Shown one piece after another: positions 51,581-60,373 of a stretch of 64,000 nt of DNA. Each line of letters begins with the position of its first letter. Position 1 is the stretch's first letter. The notes beneath the pieces were generated by a model. The model was not told where the DNA came from and did not search any database. It saw only the letters and a program-made list of their open reading frames with translations. Source of the DNA: Murimonas intestini (GTDB taxonomy: Bacteria > Bacillota > Clostridia > Lachnospirales > Lachnospiraceae); the NCBI RefSeq assembly GCF_024622195.1, contig NZ_JANKBI010000010.1:127746-191745 (forward strand), written 5' to 3'. Both the position numbers and the translations under genes were made by a program.

Positions 51581-51593
51581 GACTAATACCTCA

Positions 51594-53312
51594 CTATTCC
51601 ATGTATCCGCCCTTCATAGGCGATACAGCACGTTCTGAGAAAATTTTCAGTACCCCCTTCTGATATTTTCCCGGTTTGGGTTCCCAGGCCGCTTTGCGCT
51701 CAGCAAGTATCTTCTCTATCTCCTGCTCACTTTTGCGTTCTCCCGCGATTCCCACGATCCGCAGCACCCTGTCAGGAATGCTGACTTCGATCAGGTCTCC
51801 CTCCTCCACAAGGGCGATCGGTCCTCCCTGAGCCGCTTCCGGAGAAATATGTCCTATTGCCGGACCTTTCGATGCCCCTGAAAATCTTCCGTCCGTGAGC
51901 AGCGCTATGGAAGCACCCAGCTTTTCATCTGATGCAATGGCCTCTGTTGTATAGAACATCTCCGGCATGCCGCTCCCCTTGGGACCCTCATATCGTATGA
52001 TCACTGCATCGCCTGGTTCTATCTCATGCGTGAGCACTGCATGGATGGCATCCTCCTCACAGTCAAAGGGACGGGCTCTTAGCACTGCCTTAAACATTTC
52101 CTTTGGGACGACAGTGTGCTTGACAACTGCCCCGTCCGGCGCCAGATTTCCTCTTAATATGGCTATGCTCCCGTCAGTGCCGAAGGGCCTATCAAAGGGC
52201 CTGATGATATCCTCTCTTTTCAGTCCTAGCGGTTCTAAGTACTTGCTGCATTTCTCATAGAAACCATTATTCTTTAATTCATCTAGGTTCTCACCTAATG
52301 TCCTGCCTGTAACTGTCATCACATCCAGGTGGAGCATATCCCTGATCTCCTCCATAACAGCCGGTACTCCTCCTGCATAATAGAAATACTGTGCAGGCCA
52401 TTTTCCCGCCGGCCTTATATTCAGCAGATAATGGGCTCCCCGGTGCAGCCTGTCAAATGTATCTCCGTCAATCTCTATACCGAATTCATGTGCAATAGCC
52501 GGCAGATGCAGGAGAGAATTCGTAGAACCTGATATTGCTGCATGGACCATAATAGCATTTTCAAATGAATCCATAGTAACTATCTTATCAGGAGTAAGGT
52601 TTTCCTTAGCCAGCCATACAGCCTGCTGTCCTGCCTCCCTGGCTGCCTGGCGCAGCTCCCGGCCCGTCGCCGGCATCAGAGCGCTCCCCGGCAGCATCAG
52701 CCCCAGCGCCTCTGCCATGATCTGCATAGTTGAAGCTGTACCCATAAAGGAACAGGCTCCGCAGGACGGACATGCATTGTGCTTATAGAATTCCATCTTT
52801 TCTTTAGTGATCTCCCCCCGTTCGCACATTGCATGATACATCCCGATCTGTTCCAGAGTCAGCAGATCAGGTCCTGCATCCATGACTCCCCCTGTCACTA
52901 TAATAGAAGGGATATTGATACGTCCCACAGCCATGAGATTCGCCGGCATACTCTTATCACAACTGGCTATAAATATGCCTCCGTCAAACGGTGTGGCGTT
53001 TGCGTGGATCTCCATCATGTTGGTCATCATATCTCTTGACGCAAGAGAATAATTGATGCCGTCATGACCCTGTGCCTCTCCGTCACAGATGTCCGTACAG
53101 AAATACCTGGCGCCAAATCCCCCTGATTCCTTTACACCCTCTCTTGCCTCTTCCACCAGCTCAAGCAGATGTCCGCTGCCCGGATGGCTGTCGCCGAATG
53201 AACTTTCTATTATGATCTGGGGCTTTGAGAGATCCTCCAGCTTCCATCCTGTGCCAAGCCTCAGCGGATCAATCTCCGGGGCTAACTTTCTCAATTCCTG
53301 GCTTCTCATCAT
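51594..53312 (-). CDS. IlvD/Edd-family dehydratase (dihydroxy-acid or sugar-acid dehydratase)
   Basis: 572 residues from ATG 53312 (AAGGA nine bases upstream; ATG 53321 would touch the ribosome site). IlvD/Edd enzymes remove water from 2,3-dihydroxy acids or sugar acids with an iron-sulfur cluster and Mg. Family blocks: FIASCDKSMPANLMA, ACPSCGACSFMGTASTM, SALMPATG, SGSTNSLLHLPAIAHEFGI (piecewise), GPKGSGMPEM and LLTDGRFSGAS. Two cluster Cys are clear (ASCDK and GACSF). The first, usually in a PCNxH motif, seems replaced: the aligned stretch reads GDSHPGSGHL. No other ilv genes are near; a FadR-type regulator and GH78 suggest a sugar-acid substrate. Confidence 0.85.
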   Translation of the reverse strand: MMRSQELRKLAPEIDPLRLGTGWKLEDLSKPQIIIESSFGDSHPGSGHLLELVEEAREGVKESGGFGARYFCTDICDGEAQGHDGINYSLASRDMMTNMMEIHANATPFDGGIFIASCDKSMPANLMAVGRINIPSIIVTGGVMDAGPDLLTLEQIGMYHAMCERGEITKEKMEFYKHNACPSCGACSFMGTASTMQIMAEALGLMLPGSALMPATGRELRQAAREAGQQAVWLAKENLTPDKIVTMDSFENAIMVHAAISGSTNSLLHLPAIAHEFGIEIDGDTFDRLHRGAHYLLNIRPAGKWPAQYFYYAGGVPAVMEEIRDMLHLDVMTVTGRTLGENLDELKNNGFYEKCSKYLEPLGLKREDIIRPFDRPFGTDGSIAILRGNLAPDGAVVKHTVVPKEMFKAVLRARPFDCEEDAIHAVLTHEIEPGDAVIIRYEGPKGSGMPEMFYTTEAIASDEKLGASIALLTDGRFSGASKGPAIGHISPEAAQGGPIALVEEGDLIEVSIPDRVLRIVGIAGERKSEQEIEKILAERKAAWEPKPGKYQKGVLKIFSERAVSPMKGGYME

Positions 53313-53353
53313 TTTTAACATTCCTTTCTTCTCTGACCGTGGCCTATTTTTAG

Positions 53354-53409
53354 TAAGACGTATGATGTCTTATGTATTTAATCATACTATATGCCGACCT
53401 GACAGTCAA
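53354..53409 (-). promoter_or_regulatory. Promoter and regulator sites of the dehydratase gene
   Basis: On the minus strand TTGACT (53409-53404), 17-base spacer, TATGAT (53386-53381). The -10 is part of the half-site ATCATAC (53381-53387). A second half-site GTATGAT (53360-53366) lies inside the inverted repeat TAAGAC/GTCTTA (53354-53359, 53367-53372) downstream. The same word forms the palindrome at 54141. Confidence 0.7.
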
Positions 53410-53427
53410 TTGTACATTACCTCAAAT

Positions 53428-54123
53428 TCACCTGCTGATGAGTCTCTGGATCTCCTCTTTATTCAGCTTGAGATGGTCTTCCAAAGCAGCCTTCGCCCCT
53501 GCCCCGTCTCCATCTTCAACTGCCCTGATTATTTTGTTGTGTGTCTCTATAGTCTCTTCTCTCAGCACAGAGTCCGTCACCTTTACAAACAGGTTAACTG
53601 CCGACTGTATGACCGGAATCAATTTGGGTACCACCTGGTTCTTGCTCATTTTCGCCAGCGCTTCATGAAAATTTATATCCTCTGCTGAATGGTCCTCTCC
53701 GCTTCTGATCTTTTCCTCCACGGCATATCCGGCATTTTTAAGAGAGGCGATCTCATCCTTTGTCCCCCGCTCTGCTGCCAGCTCCGCTATCTCCGGTTCT
53801 ATCATCATTCTGACCTCGCAGAGGTCTAAAGCCAGCTTCTGCTTGTCTTCAATCATCCACAGGCCCAGCGGGTCATCCGCCAGGCCTGTCCTCTCACAGA
53901 CAAATGTCCCGTTTCCTCTTTTTATCTCCAGCACGTTCTGGGACACAAGGATTTTTACTGCCTCCCTGATCGTCCCGCGGCCTACCTGCAGCTGTTCTGC
54001 CATTTCAAATTCATTTGGCAGCTTATCACCCGCTTTCAGGTTTCCTTTTGCTATTAATTCCTTTATCTGTTCTGATACCAGTTCCGGGAGGCGTTTCTGG
54101 TTCGGATGCACGGATTTGAGCAT
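53428..54123 (-). CDS. GntR-family regulator, FadR subfamily (FCD domain)
   Basis: 231 residues from ATG 54123 (AGGAG about ten bases upstream; ATG 54132 is too close). Winged helix KELIAKGNLKAGDKLPNEFEMAEQL then GRGTIREAVKIL (read piecewise), followed by an all-helical FCD domain (about 95-225) with the metal/ligand residues D and H in NFHEALAKMSKN and ETHNKII. FadR-type proteins repress genes of organic- or sugar-acid metabolism and release DNA on binding the acid. Two copies of the likely operator lie at its own promoter and at the dehydratase promoter. Confidence 0.9.
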   Translation of the reverse strand: MLKSVHPNQKRLPELVSEQIKELIAKGNLKAGDKLPNEFEMAEQLQVGRGTIREAVKILVSQNVLEIKRGNGTFVCERTGLADDPLGLWMIEDKQKLALDLCEVRMMIEPEIAELAAERGTKDEIASLKNAGYAVEEKIRSGEDHSAEDINFHEALAKMSKNQVVPKLIPVIQSAVNLFVKVTDSVLREETIETHNKIIRAVEDGDGAGAKAALEDHLKLNKEEIQRLISR

Positions 54124-54140
54124 ATCACACATTCTCCTTA

Positions 54141-54154
54141 ATCATACGTATGAT
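54141..54154 (-). promoter_or_regulatory. FadR-type operator palindrome ATCATACGTATGAT
   Basis: A perfect 14-bp palindrome downstream of the regulator's -10, just before its start codon. The half-site recurs twice at the dehydratase promoter, so this is the likely binding word of the regulator encoded at 53428. Confidence 0.7.
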
Positions 54155-54166
54155 GTTTCTTTCAAC

Positions 54167-54195
54167 ACTATATCATCCGTAAATGGGGATGTCAA
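54167..54195 (-). promoter_or_regulatory. Promoter of the FadR-type regulator
   Basis: On the minus strand consensus TTGACA (54195-54190), 17-base spacer, TATAGT (54172-54167). Confidence 0.75.
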
Positions 54196-54210
54196 TTGCA
54201 TCCGCCTCCC

Positions 54211-57033
54211 CTATTTGGGGATTTCTGATATGTAGTCTTCAATTTCCTTAAGCACTTCCTCCCCCAGCCCCAGCCTTGTCCCGATCCCCAGGAAAAACGG
54301 AAGCTTCGACATCTCAGGAAGTGTCATATTCTGAATACCCGCACCATCTGTGTGCACCAGCATTGGAGCCTTTTCATACAGGAATTTTTTGATATCAGGA
54401 TTCTTTACCAGTTCCTTTACGCTGTCCGTCAGATGGTAATATGGGCGGTAGTTTTTCCTGAGCCTGCCTTCAAAGACCCATTCTCCCGCCGCTGCCCTGA
54501 ATGCACGGCCTGTGTCTGTGCGTAAGACGGCAGCCTCATGGCGCACTGATATCCCGTCCTCACACGGCGGCAGTATAATCTCAGCATCAGCGTCAAAGGG
54601 AATTCTGCAGCTGAGCCAAAATTCATCGTTGTCCATGATCTTCCAGCTGATCTCATACCTGCCTGCAGCGCTCTTAAGCCCTGTCTTCATCCATCTGATG
54701 TCAGGATGTATCCGTGGATTGATGACCACACTTTTATAGCCGGCGCTCCCCTCTCTGTTCCTGATTCCTGCCATATATCCATACATCCACTCCATCACAG
54801 ATCCGTTGGCATAATGGTTCAGTGAATTCATGCCGCTGTCGCTCATGCTTCCGTCAGGATTTAAAGCATCCCAGCGCTCCCACATGGTAGTAGCTCCCAA
54901 TGTCACAGGGTACAGCCACCCCGGATAATCCTGATTTAAAAAGATCCTGTATGCCATATCATCACAGCCGCACTCTGAGAGAGCCTTCAAGATAAACGGA
55001 GTCCCCACAAAGCCAGTCTTCAAACTGTATCCATCCTTTCTGAGACGTTCCAGCAGCTGTTCCTTTACCATATCTCTCTGTCTGCCGTACTTCACAAGCC
55101 CAAAGGCAATGGCTATGATACATGCCGTCTGAGTGTCGATAGAGAGCCTTCCGTTTCCGGTAAAATATTCTTTTTGGATCTCTTCCCTGATACTGTCAGC
55201 CTTCTGCCTGTACTTTATATGGTCCTCTGCCCTGTCCAGAACCTTCGCAGTCCTGGCAAGTACATCCACTGAATAATAAAAATACGCACTGGATACATAA
55301 AACACATCTGTGCCGCCTGTAGGCATATGATAATATCCTCCGTCCAGCGCCAGCCAGTCACCATAATGAAACCCGTTCTTCCAAAGATGCGGCTCTGTGC
55401 CGTTCTCTTCATTTTGCCTGTCAATATATGAGATCCAGGCTTTCATGCTCTCATACTGCTCTTCTAAGATCCCGGCGTCCCCATAACACTCATACAGTGT
55501 CCACGGGATAAGCACGGCTGCATCTCCCCAGGCCGCCGATGTCCTTTCATTCCTGCCAACGGACGGCACGATCTGCGGCACAAGGCCGCCTGTACATTTC
55601 TGTTCTTCCGCAATATCATTGAGATATTTTCTGAAAAATTCATAGCATTCCATATTCAGGCTGGCTGTCCCGGCAAATATCTGTGCATCGCCCGTCCACC
55701 CCATTTTCTCGTCCCTCTGGGGACAGTCTGTGGGAATATCCAGAAAATTTCCTTTCTGGCTCCACAGGATATTAGAGATCAGCCTGTCTACCAGCTTATT
55801 TCCCGTCTCCATCCAGCCTGTCTCTTCCATATCAGAATAGACAACTTCACCGCAAAAATCTGAAAGCTCCGGCTCTGTGAAGCCTGTAAGCCTCACATAT
55901 CTGAAGCCGAAGAAACACAGCCTTGCATGGACCTGCTTTGGGGTCCCATCTGAAATGTATTCAAATCTGGCTTTTGCAGTCCTGTAGTTTTTATTGTAAA
56001 AGCACCCGTCCTGAAGGACTTCCCCATGCTCCAGAATGACTTTTCTGCCCCTTTCTTCCCTGCATTTAAAGGAGACCCATCCAACCATATTCTGTCCCAT
56101 ATCCAGGACACACTCATTCCGGGATGTTTTTATAATGGATACTGGATGCAGTATCTCTTTTACTTTAATAGGGATTCCCAGCCTTTCCCTCACCAGTTTT
56201 TTATCAAGCTTCCCTGCTTTGACAGGATATCTTTCACTGTTATCCATGACAGCGTCTTGTATTTCCCCATCATAGATATCTGTAAAAACCACTCTGCTTT
56301 TCCTGACCTGCCACTCCATATCAGAGCACATTACAAGCTCACCGTCTGCATACAGATCTGCCAGCAGTCCAAATTCCTTTCCTTTTCTGTAGTCAGCGTT
56401 CTGCCTGTACCCGTATAATCCCTTATACCACCCGTCACCGGCCGCTACTTCCAGAATATTTTCCCCTTCCTGCAGTATCCCGCTTATATCATAAGTCTGG
56501 TACTGAATATAGCTCTCATAGCATGTGAGGCCCGGGGCAAGTACTTCATCGCCTACCCTCACCCCATTTAAATATGCCTCATAAACTCCCAGACATGTCA
56601 TGTACAGGCGGGCATCTGCGCATGGACGGTCCAGAGTAAATTTCCTGATAAAGACAGGCTGTATGGAGCTGTCAAAGGAAGGGGCTATCCAGTTTCCTGA
56701 AAATCCTCCCTCCATCAGCCCTGTCTCAAACCATGCGGGCAGGCTTCTTGCAGAATTACCGTTTTCATCCCAGACTGTTACATTCCAGTAATACCGTGTC
56801 CTGGGTCTTAACATGAACTGCAGCCTTGTGCCCAGCCCTGATACTTCCTTCTGCCTTCCTGTATCAAATACTATTCTTTCAAATGCTTCATCCTCTGCCA
56901 CCATAATTCTTGCGCTGTCCTGTCTGCATCCTGTGTCACACTCTGTGATGTATGATGCAGTCAGTGTTTTATACAGATATCCCAGCGGATTTGTAATATG
57001 ATTTATCTTCAGGCTGTGTACTTCCATCATCAT
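54211..57033 (-). CDS. Glycoside hydrolase family 78 (alpha-L-rhamnosidase)
   Basis: 940 residues without a signal peptide. Domains in order: N-terminal fibronectin-like and jelly-roll parts (VNHITNPLG-type start; about 1-330), an (alpha/alpha)6 barrel (about 410-760) and a C-terminal beta-sandwich. The catalytic region TDCPQRDEKMGWTGDAQIFAGTA (read as CPQRDEKMGWTGD) carries the proposed acid Glu; MWERWD lies near the substrate site. About 60 further residues at the end (KELVKNPDIKKFLYEKAP) are an extra helical tail. The enzyme removes terminal L-rhamnose from imported oligosaccharides or glycosides. It is the last gene of the second ABC operon, eight bases after the permease. Confidence 0.93.
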   Translation of the reverse strand: MMMEVHSLKINHITNPLGYLYKTLTASYITECDTGCRQDSARIMVAEDEAFERIVFDTGRQKEVSGLGTRLQFMLRPRTRYYWNVTVWDENGNSARSLPAWFETGLMEGGFSGNWIAPSFDSSIQPVFIRKFTLDRPCADARLYMTCLGVYEAYLNGVRVGDEVLAPGLTCYESYIQYQTYDISGILQEGENILEVAAGDGWYKGLYGYRQNADYRKGKEFGLLADLYADGELVMCSDMEWQVRKSRVVFTDIYDGEIQDAVMDNSERYPVKAGKLDKKLVRERLGIPIKVKEILHPVSIIKTSRNECVLDMGQNMVGWVSFKCREERGRKVILEHGEVLQDGCFYNKNYRTAKARFEYISDGTPKQVHARLCFFGFRYVRLTGFTEPELSDFCGEVVYSDMEETGWMETGNKLVDRLISNILWSQKGNFLDIPTDCPQRDEKMGWTGDAQIFAGTASLNMECYEFFRKYLNDIAEEQKCTGGLVPQIVPSVGRNERTSAAWGDAAVLIPWTLYECYGDAGILEEQYESMKAWISYIDRQNEENGTEPHLWKNGFHYGDWLALDGGYYHMPTGGTDVFYVSSAYFYYSVDVLARTAKVLDRAEDHIKYRQKADSIREEIQKEYFTGNGRLSIDTQTACIIAIAFGLVKYGRQRDMVKEQLLERLRKDGYSLKTGFVGTPFILKALSECGCDDMAYRIFLNQDYPGWLYPVTLGATTMWERWDALNPDGSMSDSGMNSLNHYANGSVMEWMYGYMAGIRNREGSAGYKSVVINPRIHPDIRWMKTGLKSAAGRYEISWKIMDNDEFWLSCRIPFDADAEIILPPCEDGISVRHEAAVLRTDTGRAFRAAAGEWVFEGRLRKNYRPYYHLTDSVKELVKNPDIKKFLYEKAPMLVHTDGAGIQNMTLPEMSKLPFFLGIGTRLGLGEEVLKEIEDYISEIPK

Positions 57034-57040
57034 ACTGTCC

Positions 57041-57910
57041 CTATCCTTTCACGCTTCCGGCAGTCAGTGAAGATACAAAGTACTTCTGCAGGAATAAAAA
57101 TACAAGGTAAAGCGGAATCACTATCATACAGATAGCTGCGCACATGAGCGGCCAGTCAGTTCCAAATTCCCCTTTAAAATTCATAAGTCCTACTGTCAGG
57201 GGCAGTCCCTTTACAGTAGTAAGTGTTGCCGTCTTTGCCCACATCAGTTCCCCCCACACAAATGTAAAGTTCATGACGATACATGTGGACAGAGCGCCCT
57301 TCATCAGCGGAAGGACGATCTTAAACAGATTGCGGATCTCCCCTGAGCCGTCGATCCTGGCAGCCTCCAGCAGCTCCTTTGGTATCGTGTCAAAGAAATT
57401 CTTCAGGATCACCGTCGTCCCCGGTACGGACCATCCCACATAAGCCAGGATGATCGGAAGATACCTGGCTCCCAGCAGGCCCAGCTTTGACATCATCATA
57501 TAGAGCGGGATAATAATTGTCTCGGTGGGGAGCAGCTGGATGGCAAAGCAGAGCATAATGATTGCCCCTGTATGCGGGATGCGGAGTCTTGCCAGTGAAT
57601 ACGCTGCCATAACTGAGATTACTTCTATACTTACAAGTGAAACTACAGCTATCACTACACTGTTGATAAAATATTCTCCGATGTGTCCCTTCGTAAAAGC
57701 CTTTGCAAAATTGTCAAGCCCGATCGTATGGGGCAGCGCCCATATATTTGCAAAAAATTCATCAAGTGTCTTAAAAGATGTCTGCAGTGAGAACAGGACC
57801 GGATAGATCCAGATCAGGATGAGAGATATTAATATCACCCTGCATGCGATCGGGAAGACCTTTACTTTTTTCTTCTGTACACTGTATACTGCCGCTGTAT
57901 TAGTACTCAT
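57041..57910 (-). CDS. Carbohydrate ABC transporter permease, MalG type
   Basis: 289 residues, six predicted membrane helices. The EAA loop reads LLEAARIDGSGEIRNLFKIVLP, and the C-terminus SSLTAGSVKG is typical of the family. Ribosome site AGGAGG is in the preceding gene, which it overlaps by 11 bases. It is followed by the rhamnosidase gene, so the imported sugar probably bears rhamnose. No ATPase gene is nearby. Confidence 0.92.
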   Translation of the reverse strand: MSTNTAAVYSVQKKKVKVFPIACRVILISLILIWIYPVLFSLQTSFKTLDEFFANIWALPHTIGLDNFAKAFTKGHIGEYFINSVVIAVVSLVSIEVISVMAAYSLARLRIPHTGAIIMLCFAIQLLPTETIIIPLYMMMSKLGLLGARYLPIILAYVGWSVPGTTVILKNFFDTIPKELLEAARIDGSGEIRNLFKIVLPLMKGALSTCIVMNFTFVWGELMWAKTATLTTVKGLPLTVGLMNFKGEFGTDWPLMCAAICMIVIPLYLVFLFLQKYFVSSLTAGSVKG

Positions 57911-58835
57911 ACTTGTCTCCTCCTACTCCTTTTCTCAGTACTGCCAGGATAATGATGACGATTATGGCATAGATTACGCTGTTTGCCGCCGCCAGTCCAT
58001 ATTTATTGAACATAAATGCCTGCTCAATGATCTTCAGCGGAGCTGTTTTAGAGATATCCCCCGGACCTCCTCCAGTCATGGAAAATACAATATCATATGT
58101 TTTGAATGCACTCATAACGCACATGGAAAGGGCCAGCTGGATCGTCGGCTTTACCAGCGGCAGGATGATATGGCGAACTTCCTGGCCATATGTGGCTCCA
58201 TCCAGCTTAGAAGACTCAAACAGGTCAGCCGGAAGCCCTATGATTCCCGTGTATACCAGCATCATGACTGTTCCGCTGCTCCTCCACCCCTGCACAAGGC
58301 CTATGACCACAAGTACCATTCCCTTTTTGGCAAGCCATGCATTCTGCAGATTCTTAAGACCGATCAAACCAAGTATATTATTCAGAAGCCCCTCATCAGT
58401 AGCCAGAACAAGAGTGAAAAGAAGCCCTACGACTGACAGCGGGAGCATTACAGGGCTGTAGAATACAAACCTGTAGATTGCTCCCTCCAGCTTAGTCACT
58501 TTATAGATGAGCAGAGAGAGCCCCACTCCCAGCACCATTGCCGTGGCTGTTGCCACCAGTGCGATGATCAGGGAGTATCCGATCGCTTTCATGCTGGCTC
58601 TGTCTGCAAAGATCTTCGTAAAATTTGCTATCCCATTGAAGCTCATTGCAGACACGCCATCCCAGTTGCAGAAGCTGAGCACCACATTCCAGATAACTGG
58701 TATGATTGTTGCAAATGTCACTATCACAATTGCGGGCAGGCCAAACAGCCCCCCGATCAGCTGGAGCTTCCTGGTACTGCTGATTTTTTTCTTTTTATTT
58801 ACATTTACTGTCATTGCTTTCGCTGTCAAATCCAT
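57900..58835 (-). CDS. Carbohydrate ABC transporter permease, MalF type
   Basis: 311 residues from ATG 58835, chosen because GAGGAGG lies directly upstream; the frame is open to 58883 but would run into the terminator hairpin. Six membrane helices; the coupling loop reads LFESSKLDGATYGQEVRHIILP, an EAA variant. It forms the channel with the MalG-type subunit downstream. A hairpin terminator separates it from the binding-protein gene. Confidence 0.9.
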   Translation of the reverse strand: MDLTAKAMTVNVNKKKKISSTRKLQLIGGLFGLPAIVIVTFATIIPVIWNVVLSFCNWDGVSAMSFNGIANFTKIFADRASMKAIGYSLIIALVATATAMVLGVGLSLLIYKVTKLEGAIYRFVFYSPVMLPLSVVGLLFTLVLATDEGLLNNILGLIGLKNLQNAWLAKKGMVLVVIGLVQGWRSSGTVMMLVYTGIIGLPADLFESSKLDGATYGQEVRHIILPLVKPTIQLALSMCVMSAFKTYDIVFSMTGGGPGDISKTAPLKIIEQAFMFNKYGLAAANSVIYAIIVIIILAVLRKGVGGDKYEY

Positions 58836-58863
58836 CTCCTCCTCTAAAAAAGCCGAAAAAAAT

Positions 58864-58900
58864 ACTGCCTCAAAACAAATCACAATTATTTTGAGGCAGT
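58864..58900 (-). terminator. Intra-operon terminator after the binding-protein gene
   Basis: Perfect 12-bp arms ACTGCCTCAAAA (58864-58875) and TTTTGAGGCAGT (58889-58900). On the minus strand ATTTTTTTC follows. It lies between the lipoprotein and the permeases, so it probably lets most transcripts stop after the binding protein and keeps permease levels lower. Confidence 0.85.
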
Positions 58901-58921
58901 AAGTGCCTTTAGTACTGTAAC

Positions 58922-60268
58922 TTATTTGCTGACTGCTGCTTCTCTCATCTCTTCCAGTTCGTCTAATGACGCCTCTCCATTGTAGATATAATTTGCAGGC
59001 ATCTGGTTCTGCAGGTAATCAGATAATTCCGCACCTACGTTGATTATCTCTGTGGGATAGATCTGGTCTGAGCATCTTGAGATAGATTCCATAAATGCCT
59101 CATCCACATTAGCTCCTGATGCGATCTTAGCGCACGGTACCTGTCCGCCTTCTGCACGGAGTGTCATGATCTCTTCTCCTGTGAGATATTTCATTGCTTC
59201 GATAGCCCCCTCTGTGTTCTTTGCACATGTAGGGATGAAATATCCGTCACAGCCTCCCAGGAGCGGATTTGTGGGATTATTTCCCATAGCCGGGAAATCA
59301 CATACTTTATATTCCTTCAGGCCTGAGTTGTCGATCGTTGTCTTAACAGCTGTTGTCGGCTCAAAGATAAAACCTATCTTGTGTGCTGAGATCGCTCCAT
59401 AGAGCTGGTCCTGAGTCACTGCCAGAGCGCCTTCGCCCGGATAGAACAGTCCCTCTTCAAACACATCCTTTACCATGTCAAATGCCTTGACAATATGCTC
59501 ATCCTTAAAGGATACTTCACCTGCATTCCATTTATCCAGCTCTTCATCAGTATCCCAGACCTGCATCACAGCGTTTCTTGTCAGCCAGCATGCATATGTA
59601 TCAGGAATCCCGGCTCCGGACATATCTGTGTTTTCCTGGATCTTCCTGCAGAGCTCACAGAATTCTTCCCAGGTCATCTGGTCTTTTATTTCTTCATCCT
59701 TGATTCCCGCGGCCCTTGTCACTTCCAGGTCTACCAGCATAGCCGGGTATACAGTTTTGTATGCAACATTATAGAGCTTTTCATCATAAGTTCCGATATC
59801 CAGAACACCTTCGTTAAATGTGGCTTTCCACTCATCATCCATATATGGTGTCAGATCTGTGGCAAGTCCAACCTCTGTAAAGCTGTTCATCTGGTTGGGC
59901 CAGTACTGTACAAGGTCAATCTGCTCATCTGCCGCTGCTGCTGTCTTAACTGTCTGCTCTACAGATGCGGAATCCCACGTTTTAGTTATAATATTGTACT
60001 TGTCACCCAGTTTTTCAATCAGCCTCTGCTCCACTTCATTATTAACATCGCCCGGATTAGTTATCATAATAACAAGATCCTGCTTTTCACCAGAGGATGC
60101 AGCTACCTTTACTGTATCTGTCTTCTCCAGCTTTCCCTGGGCTGCTTCAGTGTTTGCCTCTGTCTTCTCTTCTGTCTTTCCTGCTTCTGTTTCCGTTTTG
60201 CCGGCACATCCCATCATAGAAAGTGCAAGCGTTCCCGCCATAACAGCTGCCAGTAATTTCTTTTTCAT
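58922..60268 (-). CDS. Sugar-binding lipoprotein of the second ABC importer
   Basis: 448 residues. Lipoprotein signal MKKKLLAAVMAG...SMMGC with the lipobox Cys near residue 22, then an acidic Glu/Thr-rich linker (to about 50) and a family-1 solute-binding body (LVIMITNPGDVNNEVEQRL; TWEEFCELCRKIQENTDM; YFIPTCAKNTEGAIEAMKYL, quoted piecewise). It captures the oligosaccharide for the two permeases downstream. Its gene has the activator-type promoter at 60312 and lies just after the two-component genes that should control it. Confidence 0.88.
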   Translation of the reverse strand: MKKKLLAAVMAGTLALSMMGCAGKTETEAGKTEEKTEANTEAAQGKLEKTDTVKVAASSGEKQDLVIMITNPGDVNNEVEQRLIEKLGDKYNIITKTWDSASVEQTVKTAAAADEQIDLVQYWPNQMNSFTEVGLATDLTPYMDDEWKATFNEGVLDIGTYDEKLYNVAYKTVYPAMLVDLEVTRAAGIKDEEIKDQMTWEEFCELCRKIQENTDMSGAGIPDTYACWLTRNAVMQVWDTDEELDKWNAGEVSFKDEHIVKAFDMVKDVFEEGLFYPGEGALAVTQDQLYGAISAHKIGFIFEPTTAVKTTIDNSGLKEYKVCDFPAMGNNPTNPLLGGCDGYFIPTCAKNTEGAIEAMKYLTGEEIMTLRAEGGQVPCAKIASGANVDEAFMESISRCSDQIYPTEIINVGAELSDYLQNQMPANYIYNGEASLDELEEMREAAVSK

Positions 60269-60311
60269 CTCTTAGTCCTCCTGTTTCTGTGATTAATTGT
60301 AAGATGTCTTT

Positions 60312-60320
60312 ATTATACCA
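60312..60320 (-). promoter_or_regulatory. Extended -10 promoter of the second ABC operon
   Basis: On the minus strand TGGTATAAT (60320-60312), a consensus -10 with extended TG. No -35 is seen 16-18 bases upstream, as expected for a promoter driven by an AraC-type activator such as the one encoded at 60374. Confidence 0.6.
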
Positions 60321-60373
60321 GCCACATTTATTAACCCTTATGATAAAATTCTACAAAAACATGCAACAATTAA

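Noticed and set aside
53322..53427. T-box or leucine-type attenuator before the IlvD-like gene
   Set aside because: The gap of about 100 bases has no T-box sequence (TGGNACCGCG) and is filled by a promoter and regulator half-sites.
59495..60256. 253-residue frame on the + strand
   Set aside because: Antisense to the sugar-binding lipoprotein gene; Cys- and Ile-rich, no family resemblance.
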